Source of the DNA: Agarophyton chilense
Lineage: Eukaryota > Rhodophyta > Florideophyceae > Gracilariales > Gracilariaceae
Length of the DNA stretch: 64,000 bases
NCBI GenBank assembly: GCA_030374765.1
Contig: JARGXX010000006.1
Span: 62,001 to 126,000, forward strand
Direction of reading: 5' to 3'
Within the stretch, counting starts at the first letter, position 1, and the number at the start of each line of letters is the position of its first letter. Under the pieces are notes generated by a model. It had not been told where the DNA came from. It made no database searches and saw only the letters and a program-made list of their open reading frames with translations. Positions 43,965 through 53,651 of this stretch are shown piece after piece. The position numbers were made by a program, and so were the translations under genes.

Positions 43965-44644
43965 CTGTTCGATGGATATCTCCGTCTGGGGAATCTTTTG
44001 GGACTTGGAATTGACGATATTGTGATACTGGATCTATCAAGGAAGCCGTATTATGGAAGCATGAAAATTTCTATTTCAAAGTGCGGCCGAAACGAGGCAG
44101 TAACAATGCGCCCATATTTATGGAAGGATTGTTGTCTCGATTGATAGAAAAGAAAAGGAAATTAAGGGAATATAAGCTTTTTAAAATGCCTCCAGCACGA
44201 TTTAGGGAGCATCTTCGGCGTGCCGCTGCGCGACTTTCAATAACACAAAGTGTTACCCCTCACATGCTGCGTTTTGGCGGTGCCACAAACAATAAACTTT
44301 ATGGTCGCCTCACCGACCATAAAATAAAGAACAGAAGTCGTTGGGCGTCAGATAAGAACTTTAAACTCTACATACAGCCCCACAAGTTGTATGGGTTCAT
44401 AAGAACTTTGACAGACGCCCAGCGACTTCAGTTGGAGGCGGCTATTGGCAAAGCAGCAACGTTATTAAACGTTACGCCACACGCTTGGGTTGGGGGTCGG
44501 GAGAACGTGCAAGCACTAGAGGAAGCTAGGAGTAGAAATAAAGGGAGGCTCCAGGACTTAGTGATTTCTCGGTGGGTCAATTTCAGTTTTGGACGGAAAT
44601 TTGATCATAATCAAAAAACTCTGTTTAAAATCAATAAGTTCTGA
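43965..44644 (+). pseudogene. DIRS-like tyrosine recombinase, N-terminal part deleted
   Basis: After LLLFDG the sequence jumps from RNase H into recombinase: YLRLGNLLGLGIDDIV carries the first catalytic Arg (normally in YLRPGE), then KCGRNEAVTM, and, at 44081-44644, TPHMLRFGGATN (the His-x-x-Arg pair), RWASDKNFKLYI (Trp or His position and the Tyr nucleophile). The catalytic residues are kept, but the end of RNase H and the N-terminal recombinase domain are missing between them. A tyrosine recombinase would integrate circular cDNA without target duplication. Confidence 0.72.
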
Positions 44645-46750
44645 AAAACTCTGATTTTCGGACCTCATCGGGACTTCTTGGGTCTTGGGGTAGTATGGCG
44701 TGGAGATGGGTTTGACGGAGGATGGGTTAAACAGGCTAAGGCTAGCTAGACTTAGGCGCTCGCATGGGCTTTGCGTGGAATTACAATTAATGAATGCTTT
44801 ACAATAAATCCTTAGAGATGTTGTTTCAAATAGTCTTCTTTTTGTTTAAGCGCGAGCGGTGAGCGAGTGTGGTTCTATTAGCATACGAACGTAGAGAGCT
44901 GGCTAGATTGTTGCAAGTAGGAAATGATGAAAACGGGTGGTGTACAGAAAATCTGAATAATTGTTCAGTTTTGCTCAGATTTTTGATTATAAACCTTCTC
45001 ATGCCGTAATTTATGAAGCAAAACAAAACGACGCAAATGTGGTGGTGAGCGTAGCTCAATTGGTGCAGAACTTCAAAGTTTTGATGTCCTTGCGAAATAG
45101 CCATTTCCAAGTTGCTAAACGCGTCCACACGTGGCAGCACATAGAATGGTCGCTGTGTCAATCAACATGACAGGCGTGCAGCGAGCGCGGCGTTGCGTGC
45201 ACAAGTTGTTAGCGTGTCAGCCGGCAAGGCGTTCGCTGACGGCAACAATGTCCGCAGACGGTGGCGTGCTGCGCACCGCGATGCATCCTCAGTGTTGGAA
45301 CGGCAGTTTCAAACGGATTCCGAGAGAGAGCTTCATGCCGGCCGGCAGCTGTCCTGGCGATGTTTCCAATGGTTGCTCCTATCCACATTGGCGCGAGGCC
45401 GCCGTCGCGATGCGCCGCGATGCGGAACCACTCGCAGAGAAGCAGCAACTGACACTGCGGTTGTTCCCCCTGCTGCTCTCACTCAGGACAATGCTGCAAG
45501 CTGTTGCATAGTATAGACGCACTGAACCTTTACCATTGGAGAGCCAAAACGTTTACCATACATGCGCTGTTCGGCAAACCAAATTAAATGCATTTTCGTC
45601 AGCTGAACTCCGCACGAAAAAACGCACAGCAAACAAGTCATTCCAATGACACGCTGGCACATTCACCAACGTCTTTCTCTTCACCGTTCTTTTGTTCAAG
45701 CGTTCCTGTTTTCGCTTCAGTCATGTAGATACCATGTGCAGGAATCACCCATCACAGCTCCCACATCAACGGCAGCGAATACGAGTCGCGGAAATTGAAT
45801 CCTTGGTTGCACGCTTCGCTTCACTCCAATCCACCATACGCAATGTCCGTGGTGAGCTTGACTCGTGCATATCACTTGTAGTTTCTTTCGCAGTGTAAAC
45901 TAAGCTGACAAGACATATTTGTGATAGCAAGCGAGACCCCGGATTAATTTCATGCAAAGCGAATATGAATAGGTTCATTGGCGATTTGCCATCACTCACG
46001 ACGTGAGCGGCACTGAAGAAAACAAAACCTTTTCATGCGCTTGCTACAGGCATATATCTGTTGCTCGTTTGAAGCAACATGCTTGAAAGCGTATGATGGA
46101 TAGCAGCGGGCCATGAAAGCTTCTTGTCTGCTTTTGGTGGACGTGTAGCAGCCATCCATCAAATAGATACTGGAGTGAGTGAGCTAAACTTCGGTGTGCA
46201 CTACAGTTAAGCAGTTGGCCTTGCTGCGCTGGTCAGCGCTCGTGCATCTGTAGTACATTTTGGGAATGAATATGGTACGGGACAATGTAGGATCAAGCCC
46301 ACACTTTCGAACTGTGAGTACAGCAACATTATTATGTAAACAGAACAGTTCATAAAAAACGCGCTACTGAAACAGAACACCTTGACTTCGCACCCCATTG
46401 TCTGGAGTGTTGCATGTAGAACTACAAAATCACTAATCACAATCGTCCACTGCGAGCAGGCAACAGCGCTATGTTTTGGTTTAGGGTTTTCCACTTCCAA
46501 AAACGCACTCCTGTGCCCAGCAGATATGCAAAGGGTAGCAATCTAGTATATATCAGTAGCAAACTCTGCTTCTGAACGGTTCCCCTCAGCACTGAGAACA
46601 CAACTGGCGGCAGCGATGTGCGCTCCATTGAATCTGCATGATTTGCTTACAATCTTCAAAAATCTTAGTAGCAAGCCCGCATCATCTACACGTTCCACCA
46701 AATTCATCCCAACGTCCCCGTCACTGTCATATGCTCAGCTTTCACAACAC
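44645..46750. other. No protein gene recognised; tRNA-like half at about 45050
   Basis: Open frames here (longest 126 codons, 45131-45511) have no family resemblance and overlap one another. At 45050-45100, GTGAGCGTAGCTCAATTGGT looks like the 5' end of a tRNA with a perfect A box (TAGCTCAATTGG), and AACT/AGTT could form an anticodon stem, but there is no T arm. It could be a tRNA relic or the head of a SINE. Confidence 0.4.
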
Positions 46751-46756
46751 ATTCGC

Positions 46757-46762
46757 TATAAA
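46757..46762 (+). promoter_or_regulatory. TATA box of the cysteine-rich protein gene
   Basis: TATAAA in the context CGCTATAAAGAGCC lies 90 bases before the ATG at 46852, a usual distance for a gene with a short 5' leader. Confidence 0.6.
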
Positions 46763-46851
46763 GAGCCTCCGCATGATTCTAGCTGCGGTTGAGCCGCATA
46801 TTTCCTACCTACGATTCTGTGCGACAGCCTGCCCACAGTAACTTAGTCGTA

Positions 46852-47658
46852 ATGAAGACCACCGCAATCACTCTCGTTGTGTTCGCTTTCTTGCCACTTG
46901 CATTTTCCTCAGGATTTGCACCGTATTGTCCACCTGGAAACTACATTTCCGATACTGGTTGTCTACCATGCCCGGACGGTCTCTTCATGCCCAATGCAAA
47001 CTCTAGAGAATGCTGGTCCTGTCCATATAACTCTTCACCTAACCCCGGGAAGGATCTTTGCATCTGTTTACCAGGAACCGCTTGGAATGTTGAGCTCTCG
47101 TATTGCACAGCCTGCCCCACCGGAACGTTCACGATAGAAGGTGATATGTTTACCTGCCATGACTGTCCACCACAAACTTATCAACCGTCCATATCGTCCA
47201 CGAGCTGTGTACCATGTCAACCCGGAACTTTCTCAGCGGCTGGTGCATCATTTTGTACACCCTGCTCAGCAGGTAAGGTGCTGATCAACACCGAATGCAC
47301 CACATGTCCTCAGGGTCTCACGTACAACGCTCATTCAGGATCATGCGTAGACTGTCTCTTTGGAGTGGTTGACGAACATGGAAAATGCACTCTTTGCCCT
47401 CCGGGACGCCTTCGAAACGCCGAAGGCACCGGGTGTGATGTGTGTGGCCTCAATCAAGCACTGTTCTCCGATGGAACTTGTGGATCTTGCCAACCGGGGC
47501 AACGATACAATGCTGCGTCACAAAAATGCGTTCCGTGTGGACCTGGTGAATTCTCGCCCAGCGGAAACGTTCGTTCAGCCTGCCAACGTTGCCCGCCGCC
47601 CACTCGCCCAACTGCAGATATGAGCAGTTGTGTTCTTTGTCAAGGACCAGGCTGCTAA
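46852..47658 (+). CDS. Secreted cysteine-rich protein with GCC2/GCC3-type repeats
   Basis: 268 residues from ATG 46852; the frame is open further upstream, but this Met starts a clear signal peptide (MKTTAITLVVFAFLPLAFSS, cleavage near residue 20), so I prefer it. The mature chain has 32 cysteines, mostly as C-x2-C pairs in repeated units of the form CxxCPxGTF, as in the ephrin-receptor-like GCC2/GCC3 domain (CPPGNY, CPTGTF, CQPGTF, CPPGRL, CGPGEF). There is no membrane segment after the signal peptide and no enzyme motif. It is probably an extracellular or wall-associated structural or binding protein. It has no stops and no intron, is flanked by gene-poor DNA and has its own TATA box, so it looks like a working host gene. 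The molecular role is unknown. Confidence 0.88.
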   Translation: MKTTAITLVVFAFLPLAFSSGFAPYCPPGNYISDTGCLPCPDGLFMPNANSRECWSCPYNSSPNPGKDLCICLPGTAWNVELSYCTACPTGTFTIEGDMFTCHDCPPQTYQPSISSTSCVPCQPGTFSAAGASFCTPCSAGKVLINTECTTCPQGLTYNAHSGSCVDCLFGVVDEHGKCTLCPPGRLRNAEGTGCDVCGLNQALFSDGTCGSCQPGQRYNAASQKCVPCGPGEFSPSGNVRSACQRCPPPTRPTADMSSCVLCQGPGC

Positions 47659-48600
47659 TTACACTATGCATTGTATGAAAACAGCATTGCAACGAATGTG
47701 GGGTTGTTTGTGACAGAAAGATCTGTCCGAGCTGGCGGTCAAGAACAAGAGAAATGGTTAGCTAGGGCACAAACATGCCCCCGCATTGGGTACTGGCCGT
47801 ATTACAGCAGTTTTTTCACAAGCTAATATTGCAATCACAGATAACGTAGCCTCTACAAGTTGTCCTACGAGGTGTTTACACTTCATGTTTTCCAGGGTCT
47901 TTTCTACTACTATATATCAGTATGTCTTCTGACGATGGCCATTCCTATAAAACAGGCCCGTTTCGTTTACATAAATCCATCTGCTTCGGTCCTTTTCTTA
48001 AAGAAAAAGCTCGGTAGAGTTTACACCGATTGCTTGGCACTGTCTTGTGGGCGATACGAGAATAGTTGTCAAGATTTGGACTTATTGTGGAAATGTTGGG
48101 GAATTTCAAGCGTCGTACGGGTTTCTTACTGGGTAACTAAGAAAATATCTATGTTTTCAATGAAGCAATTCCTCAGCCAGCATTGTAACCTCTATTAGAT
48201 CTTATTCTCTATTTAATGTGTTATAAAACCTAGATATGGTTTTTAACGCACACAAAGTTGCTTATAGACTGTGAAACTTCCATTGTAACGGTGTTGCTGA
48301 TTTTATAATTACTGTAGAGAAGAGAAGCTCACTGCGCAAATGCACAGCAACTATTTAAAGACGACAATAAATGTGTTTATGCACTTATGTCTCCTTGCAG
48401 ATTCTGATATCACTCCAGTTCTGCTTGAAAACTTGGTATCCCGCTGGGTAAATGTTTTTAATTTGTTTCCTCTCTGCATATCACGTATCTATACAAATGC
48501 ATTGCGAAAACATAAAGACGGGTAGTGGTCAGGTAGTGGTCATTTTATTGATAAAAACGTTGTAGAACCATTGATAATGAGTCGCTGGCTTGAATTGTAA
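47659..48600. other. No gene recognised
   Basis: This region is downstream of the cysteine-rich gene. Open frames are short and without family resemblance; the DNA becomes AT-rich. No poly(A) signal or repeat is certain. Confidence 0.5.
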
Positions 48601-49149
48601 GAGCATATCTACCCCACACGCTATTTCGTAATTTATTGGGAGAACGAAAATTGCACTCCTACCCCACAGTTATATTCCTATCGGTTATTATTCAAATAGA
48701 ATAGAAGGCGAATTCTCGGTAAAGGAGACCTCGATAGGTGCAGATCGCCTGATATTCTATTCAATAGAATTGCCAAGCCGTGCGATACGATTTTCTAATT
48801 ATTGGCACAAAAACCCGCATGTACTCGACCGAGCAGCACTCAGCAACGTTATGTCACACTCAGTCCCTTCTCCCCTACAATTTTAGAGAGAAGATGTCCG
48901 TCTATCCAGAACTATCATCATGGGTCGTGGCAAAAGCTGGGACATAGATGAAAATGTAGCACTTGCCAAAGCCTGCATATCTGTTTCTGAAGATCCGATT
49001 GAAAAAGTCCAGAATAAGTATTGATTTCCAGACACTTTAAAAAATGCCGGGTAGAATATGACAAATCTATTGTACCGTAACGGTTACAATCATATTAGTG
49101 ATCAAATGAACGACATATATGTGTGAAATGAAAGAAAGATATAGAATTA
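48601..49149 (+). mobile_element. Short Harbinger-like element copy (0.55 kb), head to tail with the next
   Basis: It starts GAGCATATCTACCCCACACGC, closely matching the start at 49150, and has the same first part, a SANT-like gene start and an end segment (49028-49149) that matches the far end of the next element (53512-53640). It is therefore a deleted sibling that kept both ends. Its right inverted repeat is replaced by the left end of the following copy. Confidence 0.6.
48920..49024 (+). pseudogene. Truncated SANT-like gene
   Basis: MGRGKSWDIDENVALAKACISVSEDPIEKVQNKY then TGA, 34 residues. It aligns with the first third of the gene at 49476. The start motif GRGKxWDxxEN..LA.A fits SANT/Myb-like proteins that accompany Harbinger transposases. 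Confidence 0.7.
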
Positions 49150-49475
49150 GAACATCTCTACTCCACACGCTATTTCGTAATCTTTTGTGATAGAGCGAAA
49201 ATTGCATCCTTACCTAACCAGTATATTCCCATCGGTTACATTCGAATATAACAAAGGCAAATTCTCGTTAACGGAAACCCCGAGAGACGCAGATCGCCCG
49301 GTATTCTATTTAATAGAATTGCCATGCCGTGCAATACGATTGGCAAAATACGAGCGCCAAAAAACCGAAACATCCATCAAATCAACCAAGAAGTCAGTAC
49401 TCAGGACCATTATCGCAGACCTCATCACTTCTCCTTAATGTTTCTGGGGAAGATCAGCACCCCAAAAGTTTCAAC

Positions 49476-49820
49476 ATGGGTCGTGGCAAAGGCTGGGACA
49501 TAGATAAGAATCAAGCGCTTGCCAAAGCATGCTTATCTGCTTCTGAGGATCTCATTGTTTGTACTAATCAAATCTCAAAGATGTTCGAAAACACTATGCA
49601 CCGTCGTTTCATAGAAAGAGGTCCTGTTGCAGCAAATGTTCCCCCAGAAGATATGGTCATGAAACAGCAGCAAGTTGTAAGCTCACTTCGACAACATCTC
49701 TGCTACTGCGCAGAAATTTGCAGCCTCCCTGCGCGAGGTGAAAGCGTGCAACCCAACAGGGGTGACGGAAGACAATGTACTATTAATGGCAGTTGCGGTG
49801 CACATCAGGACGGTAAGTAA
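49476..49820 (+). CDS. SANT-like protein of a Harbinger element
   Basis: 114 residues from ATG 49476: GRGKGWDIDKNQALAKAC, SASEDLIVCTNQISKMF, then HRRFIERGPVAANVP. The first half resembles the SANT/Myb-like DNA-binding proteins of Harbinger transposons (usual motif SEDPIVGTDQ). The end diverges after QQQVVSSLRQ, and the normal helical C-terminal domain is absent, suggesting a frameshift near 49690. It would bind element ends and assist the transposase. Confidence 0.6.
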   Translation: MGRGKGWDIDKNQALAKACLSASEDLIVCTNQISKMFENTMHRRFIERGPVAANVPPEDMVMKQQQVVSSLRQHLCYCAEICSLPARGESVQPNRGDGRQCTINGSCGAHQDGK

Positions 49821-50746
49821 CATAGACTATCACTACAAAGAGTTCACAAAGAACAATTGAAATGCATTCAAGGCTTAATCAGTTCTTAGAACTCGTCCGA
49901 AGTGGAGTGAGCAGTGCTGAGAGAAAGGAAATTTCGGAAACTTTGGTGTTAGTTTATCATTGTAACTGAACAACGACACGGTAAGTATAACGAACAGTAA
50001 CGCTGCTTCGATGAAGCAGAAAGTCGAACTGGCACGAAGTTAATAGAATAACAATGACCGTTACAAGATGGGAACCCGAGCTGCAAAGCTTCTCCGTCAA
50101 AAACATCTTCTTAAGATATATATATGCCTTTAATAGCAGAATCTGCGAAGCGCAAGTCAGATGCGTTGGAAAAACGGAATTCAATTGCCGTTTTTTCGCG
50201 GGAAGACGCCTTTAATCTCCCTGAATCTGCTCAGTTCTCCGCTGCACTTCGATAGACGTCTTTAGTACTGGCTTTGAAATGTGCGAATATGACAAAAGCA
50301 GCGTTTCATGGAGACCATGGTTCTGAAAGTATTTCAGAAGAAATTGAATCTGCGTCTCCGAATGGTCCTGATTTCGTCATCGCGCCCTCTGTTGTCCCTT
50401 TCAAAGCGAAGAACCAACCAAGGAACTCTGCTGAACATCCTTCCTGCCAGGCAACTAGAAACCCAGCATTTTGCTTTCGTCTCCAGAAGGCCCCAGGTGT
50501 TAAAATGGTTATGAACAGCTGCGACAGGAACCTTGTGCGTTGTTCGTGAGTTGTGCGGCGGCGGCGCTGGCTGTATTCTGCGAGCGTATGGCATGGCGTG
50601 CGTCGGGACGTGACGGCGAGCATTACAACGTGCAGTTAAATGAATGAAAGAGTGACTGCGGACAGGCACGCAACGCGCTGCCCGAAGCAAGTTGCATATC
50701 TGACGGAGGTATCCGGTGGCAGAGGAAGCAACGTGCTACGCGCATT
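49821..50746. other. No gene recognised
   Basis: This lies inside the longer Harbinger-like element. Frames at 50274-50690 on both strands overlap each other and match nothing known to me. Confidence 0.4.
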
Positions 50747-51345
50747 TCATCCCCACTGCAAATGCGTATAGCCACTTGCAGCTCCCACGCCCTTGCTCAT
50801 CGAGTTGGAGAAAAGATGATAGTGGTGAATCTTCCCAACGAAATAGTGGACTAGGCGTGTCTTAATAGTTTCCCATGTTGTTTGGTCGTCACAGAGCGTC
50901 TTGTTTGCCGCACACACTGCGAACAGATCGAGGGCTTCAATAGATGCAACTAAGAGACCAATTTGCAATTGTTCGGAGAGTGACATGTTGGTGGCTTCCA
51001 ATTTGGACATCATGCTTCGCATGCGATCTATATGGGCCCCAAGCTGGTCTTGAATGTTATTGTACTTGGTGGATACAAGTTCACACATAGTTCCAATGCG
51101 AGACGCTGTCGTTGATGAGTCGAAACGAGCGTCAAGTTTCACAAGCATGTCATACGGCTTTCCTACATTAGTTTGGTCGATACGCAGTGTTTCGTTTCAA
51201 AGCGCAGCAACAATGACACTAGCCTTTTTCTGGTCTTAAATAAATTGTTTCTTCTTTTCGTCATCGGAATACGGGTTTCCTTGCCTTCGTAAGACGTCAT
51301 CAAGATTCTTAGCTTCGCATGCGCCTTCGATTCTCATTTTTCACA
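50747..51345 (-). pseudogene. Copia-type gag fragment (UBN2), minus strand
   Basis: Read from about 51340: MRIEGACEAKNLDDVLRRQG and DDEKKKQFI, then two nonsense codons (near 51238 and 51195), then DMLVKLDARFDSSTTASRIG, MCELVSTKYNNIQDQLGAH, LQIGLLVASIEALDLF and TTWETIKTRLVHYF. This is the usual order of copia gag (GVLETRYASKTTASR-type core, LLxSL-type helix, TWExxxxRLL). It is cut after the core and has no zinc knuckle. Confidence 0.72.
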
Positions 51346-51799
51346 GAACATATTCGTGCGAGTCACAAAGAGGCTTAATTTACACACAATCCGGGTCCAT
51401 TTCTTCATGAAGAATACAAAAAAGAGTAGAATAGAAAGTACGTCAGACGTTTCTAGGGATTAATTTTTTACAAAGTGTTGCGTCTTGTAATACGCCCCGT
51501 AACCTGTTAACGCTAATGTGCGTGGATGTCTTGGAGTGAGCAAGAGAGCTAACCGGACGAGACCTAGGAAGGCTCGTTCACGGCGCCTTTTATAGGGGAT
51601 AAATGTTTCCCAAACAGGATAGTTTAGGAGTGTTAAATTATCTACTTATTACTTATCATCTACGTAATATTATCTGTCTATAACTCCAAGTGCCAAGTAA
51701 TAGCATTGCGTCAGAGTGAGTTACAACGTTCACTCACTCACGGTCGGATTATCTGATTATCTCTGACAAAGCCACTAAAACTGGAAAAAGTCCTCAAAG

Positions 51800-52600
51800 T
51801 TTTCTTGACTCGTTCAACGACATGTTCAAATTCGGAACCTCAAACGAAGGACAAGGAAAACGTTTCTTCGGCATCAACATAATTCAGAATGCAGATTTTA
51901 GCATCGAAACTAACGCTGAGAATAAATTCGATCGGGTTGTTCGATATTCAATAACTCGAGCCAGACGCAAAAAGTTCAATGCATCACTGAACTCCTTCGA
52001 AAAATATACTACCAACCACATGATGCACAGTTATACGAGCTCAGTATGTTTTTCGTCTCTGATGCTTCAAAAATCGACGATGTTGGACAACTAGGTGTTG
52101 TCACTGGAGTATTACTTGACTAAAAATGCACAAGGATGTAATTTATCATGTTCATTCATGATTGTCTTACAAAAGCATGATATCTGTTAAAAATGTACCA
52201 AACTCAAAAATATTCGCTGCTGGAGAAGGAATTGATGAAGAAAAGACAATTCGGAACGTTTAATGGGAGCCATTGGCCATAGAAGTCAAAGTGAGAATTC
52301 TGGTTGGCTTAATAGACCTCTTTACTTCAATGTAGATCCAAAAGAACTCCATCGCTCCATCGACAAGTCGATTCGCGGAGATGTAAGCAGCATCAGGTTT
52401 CAGTTTGAGACCAGCACAGTTTAATCACTTTCATAGATCTCTGAATCAGTCAATCTCGTCGATCCTCTCACAAAAAAGGACAGCAGCCTCGCCCATTATC
52501 TACAGCTAACCCTGTACATTGGAAGACTCAGCACAGACATCTCCGCAATTGCGGAGACTCAAAGCTCAGAGAACCACTTTGGTTAACGGAAAGAGAGATT
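51800..52600 (+). pseudogene. Degenerate copia-like RT/RNase H remnant, plus strand
   Basis: The frame at 51822-52094 (FKFGTSNEGQGKRFFGINI, NADFSIETNAENKF, YSITRARRKKFNASLN) resembles the region after the RT catalytic motif of divergent copia-like elements. At about 52440-52500, SESVNLVDPLTKKDSS matches the end of copia RNase H (NLADPLTK). Many stops lie between. It is opposite in strand to the neighbouring gag fragment, so the two may come from different insertions. Confidence 0.5.
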
Positions 52601-52900
52601 GATATGTGTAATGAGTTGGCACTGCAGGTGTCTACACGAGAGCATTCAACATGCATGAGAGAATGCACAAGGGAATGCAAGTAATGCCCATGTGAACACA
52701 CGACCGCTAAGCTTTACTATCGCTAGAAATGACCTCTACGTAAACTTCGGCATGTCAGATGTCGTAGTCATCCGACTACCACTCGACCGGCATTATCTCG
52801 ACTTAGACTTGACTCAGACACACCTGAGTACACGCATGCTGATCAGTGTTAAGATCTGCACACCCAAGAAATCTTGCTGCGTTCAACAACATTTTTCGAA
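52601..52900. other. No gene recognised
   Basis: A spacer between the copia remnant and the transposase fragment. Nothing is seen beyond short open frames. Confidence 0.4.
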
Positions 52901-52913
52901 GGTGGTCTTCTTT

Positions 52914-53293
52914 TTATGGTTCGCGTAGATACTTTGTTCCAAAAGAATTGATAACAGCTTTGCAGAACGCATTTAGGGACAGTGGAACTGAGTCTTCTGA
53001 CATTTTCAAATACTCATCTAATGCGTCTGCTGCTACACCAAATGCTAACATGCGAAGTGCAGCCTTGAATATCTGCAAACTATAACTCCTTTTCTTCGAA
53101 AGTCTGTCTGCACGACGAACAAATATACCGCTTCTAATTCTGTTGTTACAAAGAAAATCGAAGACGGATTGTGGTAATCGAAACCTTCGCTCCAATGGGT
53201 TGTTGTGATAAACAGCGTTCGGCAAAAGATAGTGCTCATTAATTTTGTGCACTGCCTCATCAATGTTGCGAAAGATGTTGAGCCTCTTGCCAT
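52914..53293 (-). pseudogene. Plant-type Harbinger transposase, N-terminal fragment
   Basis: From about 53252 down: MHKINEHYLLPNAVYHNN, ERRFRLPQSVFDFLCNN, then KAALRMLAFGVAADALDEYL, SLNAFCKAVINSFGTKYLREP. The core matches the conserved N-terminal part of the Plant_tran/HARBI1-like family (RMLAYGxAADAxDEYxRxxES). The upstream part reads in the next frame (to 53293). The catalytic DDE domain would lie beyond 52914 and is missing, probably removed by the copia insertion or a deletion. Confidence 0.75.
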
Positions 53294-53294
53294 T

Positions 53295-53432
53295 CCCAGA
53301 TCCTCTTCCAGATCGCTTGAAAGTTACGGCACTTTATACACCAGGAACAATACTTGTCGCAAGAAGGATCCTCTTCCAGATCGCTTGAAAGTACGGCACT
53401 CTATACACCAGGAACAATATCTGTCGCAAGAA
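53295..53432 (+). repeat. Two tandem copies of a 69-bp unit
   Basis: AGATCCTCTTCCAGATCGC... to GTCGCAAGAAG is present twice in direct succession with a one-base length difference and a few changes. It lies in the upstream part of the transposase fragment and breaks its frame. Confidence 0.8.
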
Positions 53433-53511
53433 GATATTGAAGATTTTCATCGTCGCTGGAGTCTTCATCTTCTATAGTGAAGATGAAGGCTTCCAGGATG
53501 GGCAATTATCA

Positions 53512-53651
53512 CCAGACACTTTAAGAAGGGTGGTAGGGTATGGCAAAGCTATCGAAACGTAGCGTAACGGTTACAAACGAAATATTGATCCAATGATAGA
53601 AATACATGTGTGCAATGAAATACAGTATAGAAATACCCGGTAGAGATGTCC
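53512..53651 (+). repeat. Right end segment of the longer Harbinger-like element
   Basis: It matches 49028-49149: GACACTTTAA, GGTAG/GGGTAG, TATGGCAAA/TATGACAAA, GTAACGGTTACAA and ATGTGTGAAATGAAA-like blocks occur in order. It closes with the inverted copy of the left terminus. Confidence 0.7.

Larger units (their letters stand above)
41850..44644 (+). mobile_element. DIRS-like tyrosine-recombinase retroelement, decayed
   Basis: Gag-like, RT, RNase H and tyrosine recombinase parts are seen in order on one strand with several frame changes. The combination of RT and tyrosine recombinase, with no integrase or protease, defines the DIRS order. The terminal and internal complementary repeats of such elements were not found, so the borders are approximate. 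Confidence 0.8.
49150..53651 (+). mobile_element. Harbinger-like element with SANT-like gene and transposase fragment
   Basis: The left end GAACATCTCTACTCC (49150-49164) is matched by an inverted GGTAGAGATGTCC at about 53639-53651. It holds a SANT-like gene near the left end (plus) and a plant-type Harbinger transposase piece near the right end (minus), the usual two-gene layout. Copia gag and RT remnants lie between them (50747-52600). Flanks are TTA on the left and TAA on the right, not a clean direct repeat, so the exact ends are uncertain. Confidence 0.6.

Noticed and set aside
45193..45516. A 107-codon frame ending CCIV, like a prenylation signal
   Set aside because: It overlaps another frame of similar length, shows no family resemblance and has composition expected of chance.
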